A stretch of 64,000 bases of DNA, taken from positions 1,178,001 to 1,242,000 of the forward strand of contig NZ_RJAC01000001.1 of NCBI RefSeq assembly GCF_003999975.1, given 5' to 3'. The position numbers and the translations under genes are program-made. This stretch comes from Actinoplanes solisilvae. GTDB lineage: Bacteria > Actinomycetota > Actinomycetes > Mycobacteriales > Micromonosporaceae. The notes beneath the pieces are model-generated. The model made no database searches. It saw only the letters and a program-made list of their open reading frames with translations, and was not told the DNA's origin. Below are positions 24,631 to 31,513 of the stretch, piece by piece (positions within the stretch are counted from its first letter, which is position 1; every line of letters begins with the position of its first letter).

Positions 24631-25497
24631 ATGGCTCGGGTCTTCGGGGAGATCGACAACGTTCCGGTTGGTTCCACCTTTGTCAATCGCCGCGAGCTCT
24701 ACGACGCACGAGTACACCGGGAACTGCAGGCCGGCATCTGCGGAGGACAAGACGGCGCTGAGTCGATCGTCGTGTCAGGTGGTTACGCCGACGACGAAGA
24801 TAATGGCGACGAAATCATCTACACAGGTCAGGGTGGTCAGGACCCCAACACCCGCAAACAGGTAAAGGACCAAACGCTAACTAAGGGCAACGTCGGCCTC
24901 GCCCGGAGCAAGCTCGAGGGCTATCTGGTCCGGGTGGTGCGCGGTGCTGGCGGCGATGAGGTCTTCTCGCCATCGAAAGGGCTCCGTTACGACGGGCTCT
25001 ATCGGGTCGCGGATTTCTGGCATGAGCCGGGCATCGACGGACCCCGCGTGTGGCGCTTCCGGCTCGTCATTGACAAGGAAGCGTCGAGCCCTCCTGAGGT
25101 CAACGGATTCGAAGACCCCGGCCCGGTTGGACGACGATCGGTTACCACCCAGCGTCCGGTACGCAGTCTGGCCGTTGCCCAGAGGGTCAAAAGACTCCAT
25201 GACTACACCTGTCAGATCTGCCGGACCCGAATCACCACACCCGCCGGCGGGTACGCCGAGGCCGCGCATATCCGTGGCTTGGGTGAGCCGCACAACGGCA
25301 CCGACGTGGAGAGCAACGTCCTCTGCCTGTGCCCAAATCACCACGTAATGCTCGATACGGGCGCGATTTATGTCGATCCGGATTGGACTGTTTGGGACAC
25401 CGCCACCGGGAATGTGGTCGGGACGCTTCAGCGCATCGCGCGTCATAGGGTCGATCCACAACAGTTGGCCTACCACAAGGCCCACTACGCTCCGTAG
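24631..25497 (+). CDS. SRA (YDG)-HNH endonuclease, type IV restriction
   Basis: 288 residues from the ATG at 24631; an in-frame GTG at 24607 is an alternative. An N-terminal SRA/YDG domain (~1-155) has the hallmarks 'YTGQGG' (~64-69) and 'LRYDGLYRV' (~118-126), where flipped modified cytosines bind. A C-terminal HNH nuclease domain (~185-288) has CQIC (~194), 'EAAHIRGLGEPHNG' with the catalytic His, and 'NVLCLCPNHHVMLD' with the second zinc pair. The arrangement matches McrA-like enzymes such as ScoMcrA and TagI that cut DNA with modified cytosine. It should act in the cytosol against methylated or hydroxymethylated DNA. It is lower in GC and ends inside a truncated neighbour. Confidence 0.92.
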   Translation: MARVFGEIDNVPVGSTFVNRRELYDARVHRELQAGICGGQDGAESIVVSGGYADDEDNGDEIIYTGQGGQDPNTRKQVKDQTLTKGNVGLARSKLEGYLVRVVRGAGGDEVFSPSKGLRYDGLYRVADFWHEPGIDGPRVWRFRLVIDKEASSPPEVNGFEDPGPVGRRSVTTQRPVRSLAVAQRVKRLHDYTCQICRTRITTPAGGYAEAAHIRGLGEPHNGTDVESNVLCLCPNHHVMLDTGAIYVDPDWTVWDTATGNVVGTLQRIARHRVDPQQLAYHKAHYAP

Positions 25498-25886
25498 CAG
25501 CGAGCGTTGCCGAGGATGAGAGTGGAGCCGACTACGGCCATCGACGGGGTGCTCGAATCGTCCGGGTCGTCCCAGTCCCAGGTCCAGACGAGGCGTCCGG
25601 TCGGGGCGCGGTTCGCCGCGATGCCTTTCTCGTCCGTGGCGATGACCAGTCCGGCGGCGACCAAAGGCGCCGACGGGCCACCGCACGCGCCGTCGTGGCG
25701 GCGCAGGGAAACCGACCATCGCCGGGTGAGTCCGTTGATGGTGGTGGCGTTGATAGCGGACTCGCCCGGGTTGTAGAAGCTGTTGGACGCGTCGAAGCCC
25801 TCGTGATCCCAGTCCGGAACGGGAGCAGCCGACGCGAGGGCCGAGAGCGCCAGTACGAACATCACGACCAGGGAATACAAGCGCAT
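25485..25886 (-). pseudogene. Truncated secreted PQQ-like beta-propeller protein
   Basis: 133 residues from the ATG at 25886, which has a GGGAGG ribosome site. A signal peptide (~1-21, 'MRLYSLVVMFVLALSALASA') precedes 'VPDWDHEGFDASNSFYNPGESAINATTINGLTRRWSVSL' and the first blades of a PQQ-like propeller ('GLVIATDEKGIAANRAPTGRLVWTWDW', 'SMAVVGSTLILGNARCYG'). Full propellers need about 350-450 residues, so most blades are missing. The frame is closed by a stop within the last codons of the SRA-HNH gene, suggesting that insertion of the defence island removed its 3' part. A short secreted product may still be made. Confidence 0.7.
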
Positions 25887-25957
25887 CGAAGCCTCCCAGG
25901 GGCCGGATATATATCCCATAACGGAACCAGACCGGGGAGTCTCGATGCTGGGATAAC

Positions 25958-26548
25958 TCAGGCGTTCATCAGCTTAAGCATTTGTTGGATCTCGCCCTGG
26001 CGGGACTGGCGTACTCGGTCGGCGAACTTGCGGGTTTCCTCGTTCTTGCCGCTGGTTGTTTCGATCTTCGACATCTCCATGGCCTGGTGTTGATGGGCCA
26101 GGAACAGGCTCAGGAAGGCCTTGTCGAAGGCGTCCGCCTTCACTGTGGTCAGGGCTTTGATCTCGGCCTCGCCTGTGCCTGGGAGACCGCCGTGGTCGGC
26201 GTGGAGGCTGGGGGCCTGGTCTACGTCGGTTTTCGCGTTCCAGCCGGTCAGCCAGGACTCCATCATTGCCAGCTCGTCCTTCTCGGTGGCTTGGATGGCT
26301 TCGGCCAAGGTCTTGAGCTCGGGGTTCTTTGCCCGCTTCAACGCTGTGGTGGTCATCTGCAGGCCCTGTTTCTGGTGGAAGACGAGCATCTGCAGAAACA
26401 TCACGTCGGTTTCGTTGTGGTCGCTGCCGGCCTTGATCTCGGCTACGGCGGCCGTCGTTGTCGAGGCGGGGGTGGGTTCCGCAGCGGTGCCGCACGCCCC
26501 AAGCCCGAAAGCTGCGACCAGCATCAGGGCAGTTAGACCGCGCTTCAC
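25958..26548 (-). CDS. DUF305 lipoprotein, possibly copper-binding
   Basis: 196 residues from a GTG overlapping the LPMO stop (GTGA). The signal peptide ends in a lipobox (GLGAC, Cys19), so the protein should be anchored outside the membrane. The DUF305 domain (~45-196) is a helical, ferritin-like fold with Met/His-rich segments: 'HNETDVMFLQMLVFHQKQGLQM' and 'FLAHQHQAMEMSKIE'. DUF305 proteins such as cyanobacterial CopM bind copper. Translational coupling to a copper-dependent LPMO suggests a role in supplying or buffering the metal; this link is inference. Confidence 0.85.
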   Translation of the reverse strand: MKRGLTALMLVAAFGLGACGTAAEPTPASTTTAAVAEIKAGSDHNETDVMFLQMLVFHQKQGLQMTTTALKRAKNPELKTLAEAIQATEKDELAMMESWLTGWNAKTDVDQAPSLHADHGGLPGTGEAEIKALTTVKADAFDKAFLSLFLAHQHQAMEMSKIETTSGKNEETRKFADRVRQSRQGEIQQMLKLMNA

Positions 26549-27318
26549 AGGGGGAGCCAGAGGGCGAGGGTGTAGATCGGGGGCTCCCAGCTGTTGATCG
26601 AGCTGTGCGACTGGCGGCACTGGTACTTCTTGCCCTGGAAGGTCACCACGTCGCCGGTCTTGTAGGACGTGCCGGCGGCCCAAGCCTTGCCGCTGCCGGC
26701 AGCCGGGGGCTTGGTAGCGGGAGTAGTCGGGGCCTTCGTGGGCGAGGTCGCCGGGGGTTTGGTGGGCGGCGTTGTCGGAGTCGAGCCACCACCGCCGCCC
26801 ACCTGAAGGTCTACGCAGTTGTAGAAGGCGTTGCCGGTGTCGGCGATGTTCCAGACAGCCAGGACTTTCTGGCGGCCGGGGAAACGACTCAGATCGAGAG
26901 AGTGGTTGACGACCGCGGCCGGCTGGGCGCCGCCGTCGTCGAAAGACGCGACCTTCGTGCGGCCGATGAAGTAGTCCCATGTCGAGGTGCGGTGGCGGGC
27001 TGTCAGCACCCAGCTGAACGTGACCTTTGATTCGACCGATTTTGCGGGCCAGTTTCGGGCGTCGTCGGCCAGCACGGAGAACTGCGACAACCCACCGTCG
27101 CAGGAGCGCAGACCCTTCGGGCCTTCGACGCTCTGCGGCTCGAACTGGATCGGGCCGCAGGACGACACCGCCCCTGATGCGCACAGCGCCTGCCGGGAAG
27201 GCGGCGACGACACGTACCCGTGGGCTAGAGCGGGCGTGGCGACCGCCAACGTTCCTGCCGAGACGAACAGGGCAGCCAGGGGATAGGCGATTTTGCGGCG
27301 CACCGAAGCTGAAGTCAC
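26545..27318 (-). CDS. AA10 lytic polysaccharide monooxygenase with CBM5/12
   Basis: 257 residues from the GTG at 27318; GTG 27303 and ATG 27345 are alternatives. The signal peptide ends '...ATPALA' and leaves His33 as the mature N-terminus (HGYVSSPPSRQ), the first ligand of the copper histidine brace; His109 in 'LTARHRTSTWDYFIG' is the second. The catalytic domain ends near residue 178 ('WNIADTGNAFYNCVDLQV'). A Gly linker and a Thr/Pro linker lead to a C-terminal chitin/cellulose-binding module of CBM5/12 type ('WAAGTSYKTGDVVTFQGKKYQCRQSHSS'). Secreted; it oxidatively cleaves chitin or cellulose. It is followed by a coupled DUF305 gene. Confidence 0.95.
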   Translation of the reverse strand: MTSASVRRKIAYPLAALFVSAGTLAVATPALAHGYVSSPPSRQALCASGAVSSCGPIQFEPQSVEGPKGLRSCDGGLSQFSVLADDARNWPAKSVESKVTFSWVLTARHRTSTWDYFIGRTKVASFDDGGAQPAAVVNHSLDLSRFPGRQKVLAVWNIADTGNAFYNCVDLQVGGGGGSTPTTPPTKPPATSPTKAPTTPATKPPAAGSGKAWAAGTSYKTGDVVTFQGKKYQCRQSHSSINSWEPPIYTLALWLPL

Positions 27319-27373
27319 GGCGAGGACGCTAAGGAAAACTTCCATAAGGGGGCCTTAACGGCACCGGAAACAA

Positions 27374-28639
27374 TCATGAAGGCAGCTGGATGCCGACGCG
27401 CGCTCCACCCAGCGGGCTTCGCTCGACAATCAGCCGCCCGCCGAGCTGCGCAGCCGCCCGCCGCACGATGTCGAGCCCCAACCCGGTCGACCCGGCGCCG
27501 CTGACTCCACGTTGGATGGAGAGGGAGGGGTCGGCGATGCCGGGGCCAGCGTCGTCCACGAGCAAAAAGGCCGACGAAACGCTGACCCGGAAGGCTGTGC
27601 GGTCCGGGGTGTGGGAGAAGACGTTGCCGAGCATCGCGTCGACGACCAGGATCAGTTCGCTGCGCGGCAAGCCGAGCGTGACCGGTGAATCGCCGCCGAC
27701 GACCTCCCACGGCCGTTCCTGATCTTCGGCGAGCACTGACCAGAACGCGAGCCGGTCGGCCAGCACCTCGACCAGGTCGGCTTTCTCGAGTCCGCGGGCC
27801 TCGACGCCGAGCCGGGCGCCCTTGATGATCGCCTCGAGTTCCTCGTCGAGCAGGTCGCACGCCTGGCGCATGCGTTCGCCGATCGGGCCGGGTGGCATCG
27901 CCTCCGCGTCGAGGCGTAGCGCGGTCAGCGGCGTGCGCAGGCGGTGGGACAGGTCGGCGGCCAGTTCGCGTTCGCGGTCGAGCAGGTCGCGCAGGTCGTC
28001 GGCCATGGTGTTGAAGGACTTGGCCGCTTCGCGCAGCTCTGAGGGACCGTCCAGGGAGACTCTGGTGCCGAGTTCTCCCGCGCCGAGTCGTCGGGCGGAT
28101 CCGGCCAGTTCGCGGGTGGCCCGCACCAGACGGCTGCCGAGCCGGTCGGCGAAGAGCGTCGAACCCGCGACCAGCCCGAGCGCCAGTCCACCGAGGACGA
28201 TCCACGCGGTCCAGACGCCACGGGTGAGCTCGCCACCAGGCACAAAGACCTCGACCACCACCGTACGGCCGTCGGTGAGCACGGTCGGCTGGAGATAGAC
28301 GATTCCGTCGCCGACGGTCGCCACGGCGGAGCGCCTGTCCTGCGAGGCAATGACGATCTGTGCCGGGGACGCGTGGGAGGCGCCGATCGGGTTGTCGCCG
28401 GGCAGGTGGACGGCGAGCCGCCCCGCGCTGCCGGCCGTCGTGCTCGCGACCGCACTGGTCAGGGCGGTCGGGTCGGCGTCGACGCCGAGCACGGTCACGA
28501 GCAAGGTGGCCTGCTGGCGGGCGTCGCTGACTGCTCGGTCGTACGCGATCTGGCGCGTCGCCACGGCGAGCGGGACGAGGAAAGCGAGCGCGACCATCGA
28601 CGTGATCGCGAGGGCGAGCCGGTTGAGTGCCCACCTCAT
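27374..28639 (-). CDS. Sensor histidine kinase
   Basis: 421 residues; the ATG overlaps the stop of the response regulator gene (ATGA). TM1 ~9-31, an extracytoplasmic sensor of about 110 residues, TM2 ~140-160, HAMP ~162-215, then a DHp domain with 'LAADLSHRLRTPLTALRLDAEAM', where His is the phosphorylation site, and a HATPase domain with an N-box (VDAMLGNVFSHTPD) and G-boxes 'DDAGPGIAD' and 'STGLGLDIV'. It acts on the partner regulator encoded just upstream in the same operon. The signal is unknown. The pair sits next to the LPMO/DUF305 genes, but there is no direct evidence of control. Confidence 0.92.
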   Translation of the reverse strand: MRWALNRLALAITSMVALAFLVPLAVATRQIAYDRAVSDARQQATLLVTVLGVDADPTALTSAVASTTAGSAGRLAVHLPGDNPIGASHASPAQIVIASQDRRSAVATVGDGIVYLQPTVLTDGRTVVVEVFVPGGELTRGVWTAWIVLGGLALGLVAGSTLFADRLGSRLVRATRELAGSARRLGAGELGTRVSLDGPSELREAAKSFNTMADDLRDLLDRERELAADLSHRLRTPLTALRLDAEAMPPGPIGERMRQACDLLDEELEAIIKGARLGVEARGLEKADLVEVLADRLAFWSVLAEDQERPWEVVGGDSPVTLGLPRSELILVVDAMLGNVFSHTPDRTAFRVSVSSAFLLVDDAGPGIADPSLSIQRGVSGAGSTGLGLDIVRRAAAQLGGRLIVERSPLGGARVGIQLPS

Positions 28640-29322
28640 CGGGGATCGACCATCATGACCCCCACCCCGCGTACGGTGTGCAGGAACCGCGGTTGCGCGG
28701 CGGTCTCGCCGAGCTTGCGGCGCAGCCACGAGATGTGCACGTCGATGGTCTGCTCCTCGCCGATCCGGGCCTGGTTCCAGACCTCGTTCATCAGCTCGCG
28801 CCGGCTGATCACCTGCCCGACGCGCTCGGCGAGGTAGGCCAGCACGTCGAACTCGCGCCGGGTGAGCTGCAACGGCTGTCCGCGCAGTTCGGCGCGGCGC
28901 TGGCGGGGGCTGATGACGAGCTCGCCGACGGTGATCGCGCTGGGCGCCGCGGCCGCCGTGGAGCGTGAGCGGCGCAGCACGGCGGCGATGCGGGCGAGGA
29001 TGTGCCCGCCCGAGAACGGCTTGGTCACGTAGTCGTCGGCGCCGGCGCTGAGCAGGCTGATGATGTCGGCCTCGGCCCGGCGTGCGGTGGCCACGATGAC
29101 CGGCACGTCGGAGACCGAGCGCATCATCCGCAGCGCGTCGAGGCCGTCGATGTCGGGCAGGCCGAGGTCGAGGATGACCAGGTCGGGGCGCTCGTCGGTG
29201 ACGACTTTCAACGCGTCGCCGGCCCGGCCGACCGGCCGCACGACGTGGCCCGCGTCGGTCAGCGCGCGCGACAACGCCGCCGTGATGATGCGGTCGTCCT
29301 CGACGAGCAGGATCATCGCCAT
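28636..29322 (-). CDS. OmpR-family response regulator
   Basis: 228 residues from the ATG at 29322; ATG 29316 (MILLVEDD) is also possible. The receiver domain has acidic residues in 'LLVEDD', the phospho-acceptor Asp in 'DLVILDLGLPDIDG' and Lys in 'DDYVTKPFSGG'. The C-terminal winged helix contains 'QPLQLTRREFDVLAYLAERVGQVISRRELMNEVW' and 'IDVHISWLRRKLGE', typical of OmpR/PhoB regulators. It is co-transcribed with the kinase gene that overlaps its stop. A palindrome immediately upstream (29327-29341) may be its own binding site or that of another factor. Confidence 0.94.
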   Translation of the reverse strand: MAMILLVEDDRIITAALSRALTDAGHVVRPVGRAGDALKVVTDERPDLVILDLGLPDIDGLDALRMMRSVSDVPVIVATARRAEADIISLLSAGADDYVTKPFSGGHILARIAAVLRRSRSTAAAAPSAITVGELVISPRQRRAELRGQPLQLTRREFDVLAYLAERVGQVISRRELMNEVWNQARIGEEQTIDVHISWLRRKLGETAAQPRFLHTVRGVGVMMVDPR

Positions 29323-29326
29323 GGCG

Positions 29327-29341
29327 TACACCATAGGTGTA
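29327..29341. promoter_or_regulatory. Palindrome TACACC-ATA-GGTGTA
   Basis: A perfect 6-3-6 inverted repeat fills most of the 36-bp gap between the divergent response regulator (start 29322, minus) and the secreted-protein gene (start 29359, plus). It is well placed to affect both; an autoregulatory site is one possibility. Confidence 0.45.
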
Positions 29342-29358
29342 GATGAGACGATGTCTTC

Positions 29359-29910
29359 GTGCGATCTTCCCGGTGGGCGCCGATCGCGGGGTGGTGTGCC
29401 GCCACCGCGACGAGCATCGTGCTGGCGTCGGTGGCGCTGCTCCCGGTGTTGCGCACGTCGTTGCCTCAGGACGGGGCGCTCGCGAAGCTTCCCGCCGCGG
29501 GTAAGAGCGCGTTCCCGGCGCCGCTGCCGACCGTGACCACTCCGGCGGCGAAAAGCGTCGCACCGACGCCGACGAGAACAAAGACGAAGAAGCCGAAGCC
29601 CACGACGAAAGCGCCTACGCGGAAGCCCACGACCGAGGACGGCTGGACCGTTACCACCGCCGAGGACGGCAAGCGGACCTACGTGCGGTCATTCCGCGTC
29701 GAGGGCGGCCAGGCCGTCATCCGCATGACCTCGGACGGCGTCGTCGAACTGGTCACCGCCACCCCGGCCGACGGCTGGGCGGTGCAGAAGGTGCAGGACT
29801 CGCCGGGAAACCTCGCGGTCTACTTCAACGAGCCGCAGCACAGCTTCATCATCCACGCCACCTGGTGGGACGACCGGCCCTTCGCCGAGGTCAGCGAAAT
29901 CGGGTCATAA
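29359..29910 (+). CDS. Exported or membrane-anchored hypothetical protein
   Basis: 183 residues, GTG start. The N-terminus has a signal or anchor (~10-30, 'GWCAATATSIVLASVALLPVL'), followed by a Lys/Pro/Thr-rich linker (~60-95) and a compact, Trp- and Val-rich C-terminal domain (~95-183, 'EDGWTVTTAEDGKRTYVRSFRVEGGQAVIRM...HATWWDDRPFAEVSEIG'). No family is recognised. It diverges from the two-component system, sharing a 36-bp intergenic region with a palindrome, so the regulator may control it and it may be part of the signalling function at the cell surface. Confidence 0.8.
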   Translation: MRSSRWAPIAGWCAATATSIVLASVALLPVLRTSLPQDGALAKLPAAGKSAFPAPLPTVTTPAAKSVAPTPTRTKTKKPKPTTKAPTRKPTTEDGWTVTTAEDGKRTYVRSFRVEGGQAVIRMTSDGVVELVTATPADGWAVQKVQDSPGNLAVYFNEPQHSFIIHATWWDDRPFAEVSEIGS

Positions 29911-29975
29911 GTCGCTGAGCAGCGGTTACCCGCCCTGGTCGTGGGTATGTGCGACCCGAGGAAGGGAGCTCACCG

Positions 29976-30386
29976 ATGACGACGCACACCGACGAGCAGC
30001 CGGTCGGCCACCTGGTCAGCCAGCTCAGCGAGCAGATGTCGACGCTCGTCCGCGACGAGTTGACGCTCGCCCGCATGGAGATGGTCGAGAAGGGCAAGCG
30101 CGCCGGGAAGGGTGCGGGGCTGCTCGGCGGGGCCGGGGTCATTGCCCTGTACGGGGTGGGCGCGCTCCTGCTCACTGTCGGAGCGGCGCTGGCCCTGGTC
30201 CTGCCCGTCTGGCTCGCGGCTCTGATCGTGGCGGTGGCGCTGTTCGCGATCGCCGGGGTCGCCGCGCTGGTCGGCAAGGGACAGGTGAGCCAGGCGATGC
30301 CGCCGGAGCCCGAGTCGGCCCTGGCGAGCAGCAAGCGCGATGTCGAGGCCGTGAAGACGGCCATTCAGGAGGGACGGCACGCATGA
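29976..30386 (+). CDS. Holin-X / DUF1469-like membrane protein
   Basis: 136 residues; ATG 29976 has GGGAG upstream, favoured over the GTG at 29949. A polar, amphipathic N-terminus ('GHLVSQLSEQMSTLVRDELTLARMEMVEKGKRAGKGAGLL') precedes two membrane spans (~50-72 and ~77-99), then a charged C-terminal tail. This is the actinobacterial holin-X/DUF1469 pattern (YqjE/PhhE-like), usually chromosomal rather than phage-derived and of unknown or stress-related function. It overlaps the next small gene by four bases. Confidence 0.85.
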   Translation: MTTHTDEQPVGHLVSQLSEQMSTLVRDELTLARMEMVEKGKRAGKGAGLLGGAGVIALYGVGALLLTVGAALALVLPVWLAALIVAVALFAIAGVAALVGKGQVSQAMPPEPESALASSKRDVEAVKTAIQEGRHA

Positions 30387-30550
30387 GCGTCAAGCAGTCG
30401 ACCGCCGAGACGACAGCCCGAGTGGCCGAATACGCCGCCGACACCAAGGACCAGCTCAACAACCGTCGCTCGATGCCCCTGGCCATGGCTGGGGCGGTCG
30501 CCGTCGCGGCCGCTGTGGCCGTGGCGACAGTGCTCCGGCGCCGCCGATGA
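30383..30550 (+). CDS. Small DUF3618-like membrane protein
   Basis: 55 residues; the ATG overlaps the stop of the holin-X-like gene. It has a polar helix (~1-28) with 'VAEYAADTKDQLNNRR', one Ala/Val-rich membrane span (~32-50) and a terminal Arg cluster (RRRR). DUF3618-type proteins normally follow holin-X/DUF1469 genes, matching this layout. It probably forms a membrane complex with the preceding protein. The stop is directly followed by the stop of the convergent SGNH gene (30551). Confidence 0.75.
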   Translation: MSVKQSTAETTARVAEYAADTKDQLNNRRSMPLAMAGAVAVAAAVAVATVLRRRR

Positions 30551-31504
30551 TCAGGTGGCAGCGTCCTGCGGGAAGTGGGTGATCAGCGCTTCCTCCAGGA
30601 CGCCGTTCAACATCCGCCCGTACGTGCCGGTCAGGTGGAATCGGTTGCGATAGACCGTGACGTTGCCGATCACCGGCGTACACATGGCGCTGCACAGCCA
30701 CGGCAGCACCGAAACATAACCCGCCCCGGCCGCCCGCGCCGCTTCGAAGTCGGCCGCGTTCCAGACCCGGGAAGTCGCCACCGCACGGGTGGTGGCGCAG
30801 CGCGAGATGTCTGACCGGCGTGCGGCCAGGCATTCGGGCGCGCTCTCGTCCAGCACGGGCGTGTCCCCCAGCACCACCACGTTCTGAGCCGACCGCCGCA
30901 GCGCCCGCAGCGTCTGGGTCAGCCCCGCCTGCCATTCGTCGGCTGTGACGAGCCGCCCCTGGCCGCGCTTCTGCGAGAAGCTGGCGTTCGTCACGATCAC
31001 CAGCTCGGGCCGGATCGCGGCGATCTGCGCGGTCACGAAGTCGCGGAACCGGTCGCACTCGTGGAACGGCCGTTGCTCCTGCTGGTTCCAGAACGTGATG
31101 GGCAGTGTGGGGCAGGCGGGCTTGCCGTAGAACTGGACCCGCCAGTCGCGTCGTTCGGCGATCTCGCTCAGCGCGGGCAGCCACATCCCGCCGTGCGAGT
31201 CGCCCCAGAGCACCACGTCGGTCGCGCTCGCCCGGTCGCCGAAGACGCACGCCTCGACCCGGTCGGCGGCCGGGCCAGCCTCGCATTTCGAGTTGTCGAA
31301 CCCGAAGTCGTCGGCCGCCGTGGCCAGGGCCGGCGTGAGGTCGGCGGGCAGCTCGCGCAGCGACGGCGCCTGGCGGACGGCGGCGAGCACCGAGCTCAGC
31401 GGAACCTTGGGGGCGGGGGCCGAGGTGATGCGCGGCGCCGGTGGAACCGCCGGAGTGCAGCCGGCCACCAGCGCGACCAAGAACGAGACGAACAACGTAC
31501 GCAT
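30551..31504 (-). CDS. SGNH-hydrolase-type lipoprotein, O-acyltransferase partner
   Basis: 317 residues with a signal peptide ending in a lipobox (VAGC, ~Cys16), so anchored to the outer face. The SGNH domain (~85-317) corresponds to the C-terminal half of OafA-type acyltransferases: 'VLWGDSHGGMWLPAL' with the nucleophile Ser in block I, 'LVIVTNASFSQKRG' in place of the Asn/oxyanion block, and 'NRFHLTGTYGRMLN' with the catalytic His. It follows the membrane acyltransferase by 9 bp, so two parts that are one polypeptide in most relatives are encoded here separately. It probably moves acetyl groups onto a surface or secreted glycan. Confidence 0.85.
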   Translation of the reverse strand: MRTLFVSFLVALVAGCTPAVPPAPRITSAPAPKVPLSSVLAAVRQAPSLRELPADLTPALATAADDFGFDNSKCEAGPAADRVEACVFGDRASATDVVLWGDSHGGMWLPALSEIAERRDWRVQFYGKPACPTLPITFWNQQEQRPFHECDRFRDFVTAQIAAIRPELVIVTNASFSQKRGQGRLVTADEWQAGLTQTLRALRRSAQNVVVLGDTPVLDESAPECLAARRSDISRCATTRAVATSRVWNAADFEAARAAGAGYVSVLPWLCSAMCTPVIGNVTVYRNRFHLTGTYGRMLNGVLEEALITHFPQDAAT

Positions 31505-31513
31505 GCGGTCCTC

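Noticed and set aside
29976..30550. Holin-like gene pair as a prophage remnant
   Set aside because: No other phage genes nearby, chromosomal base composition, and the holin-X/DUF3618 pair is a standard chromosomal arrangement in Actinobacteria.
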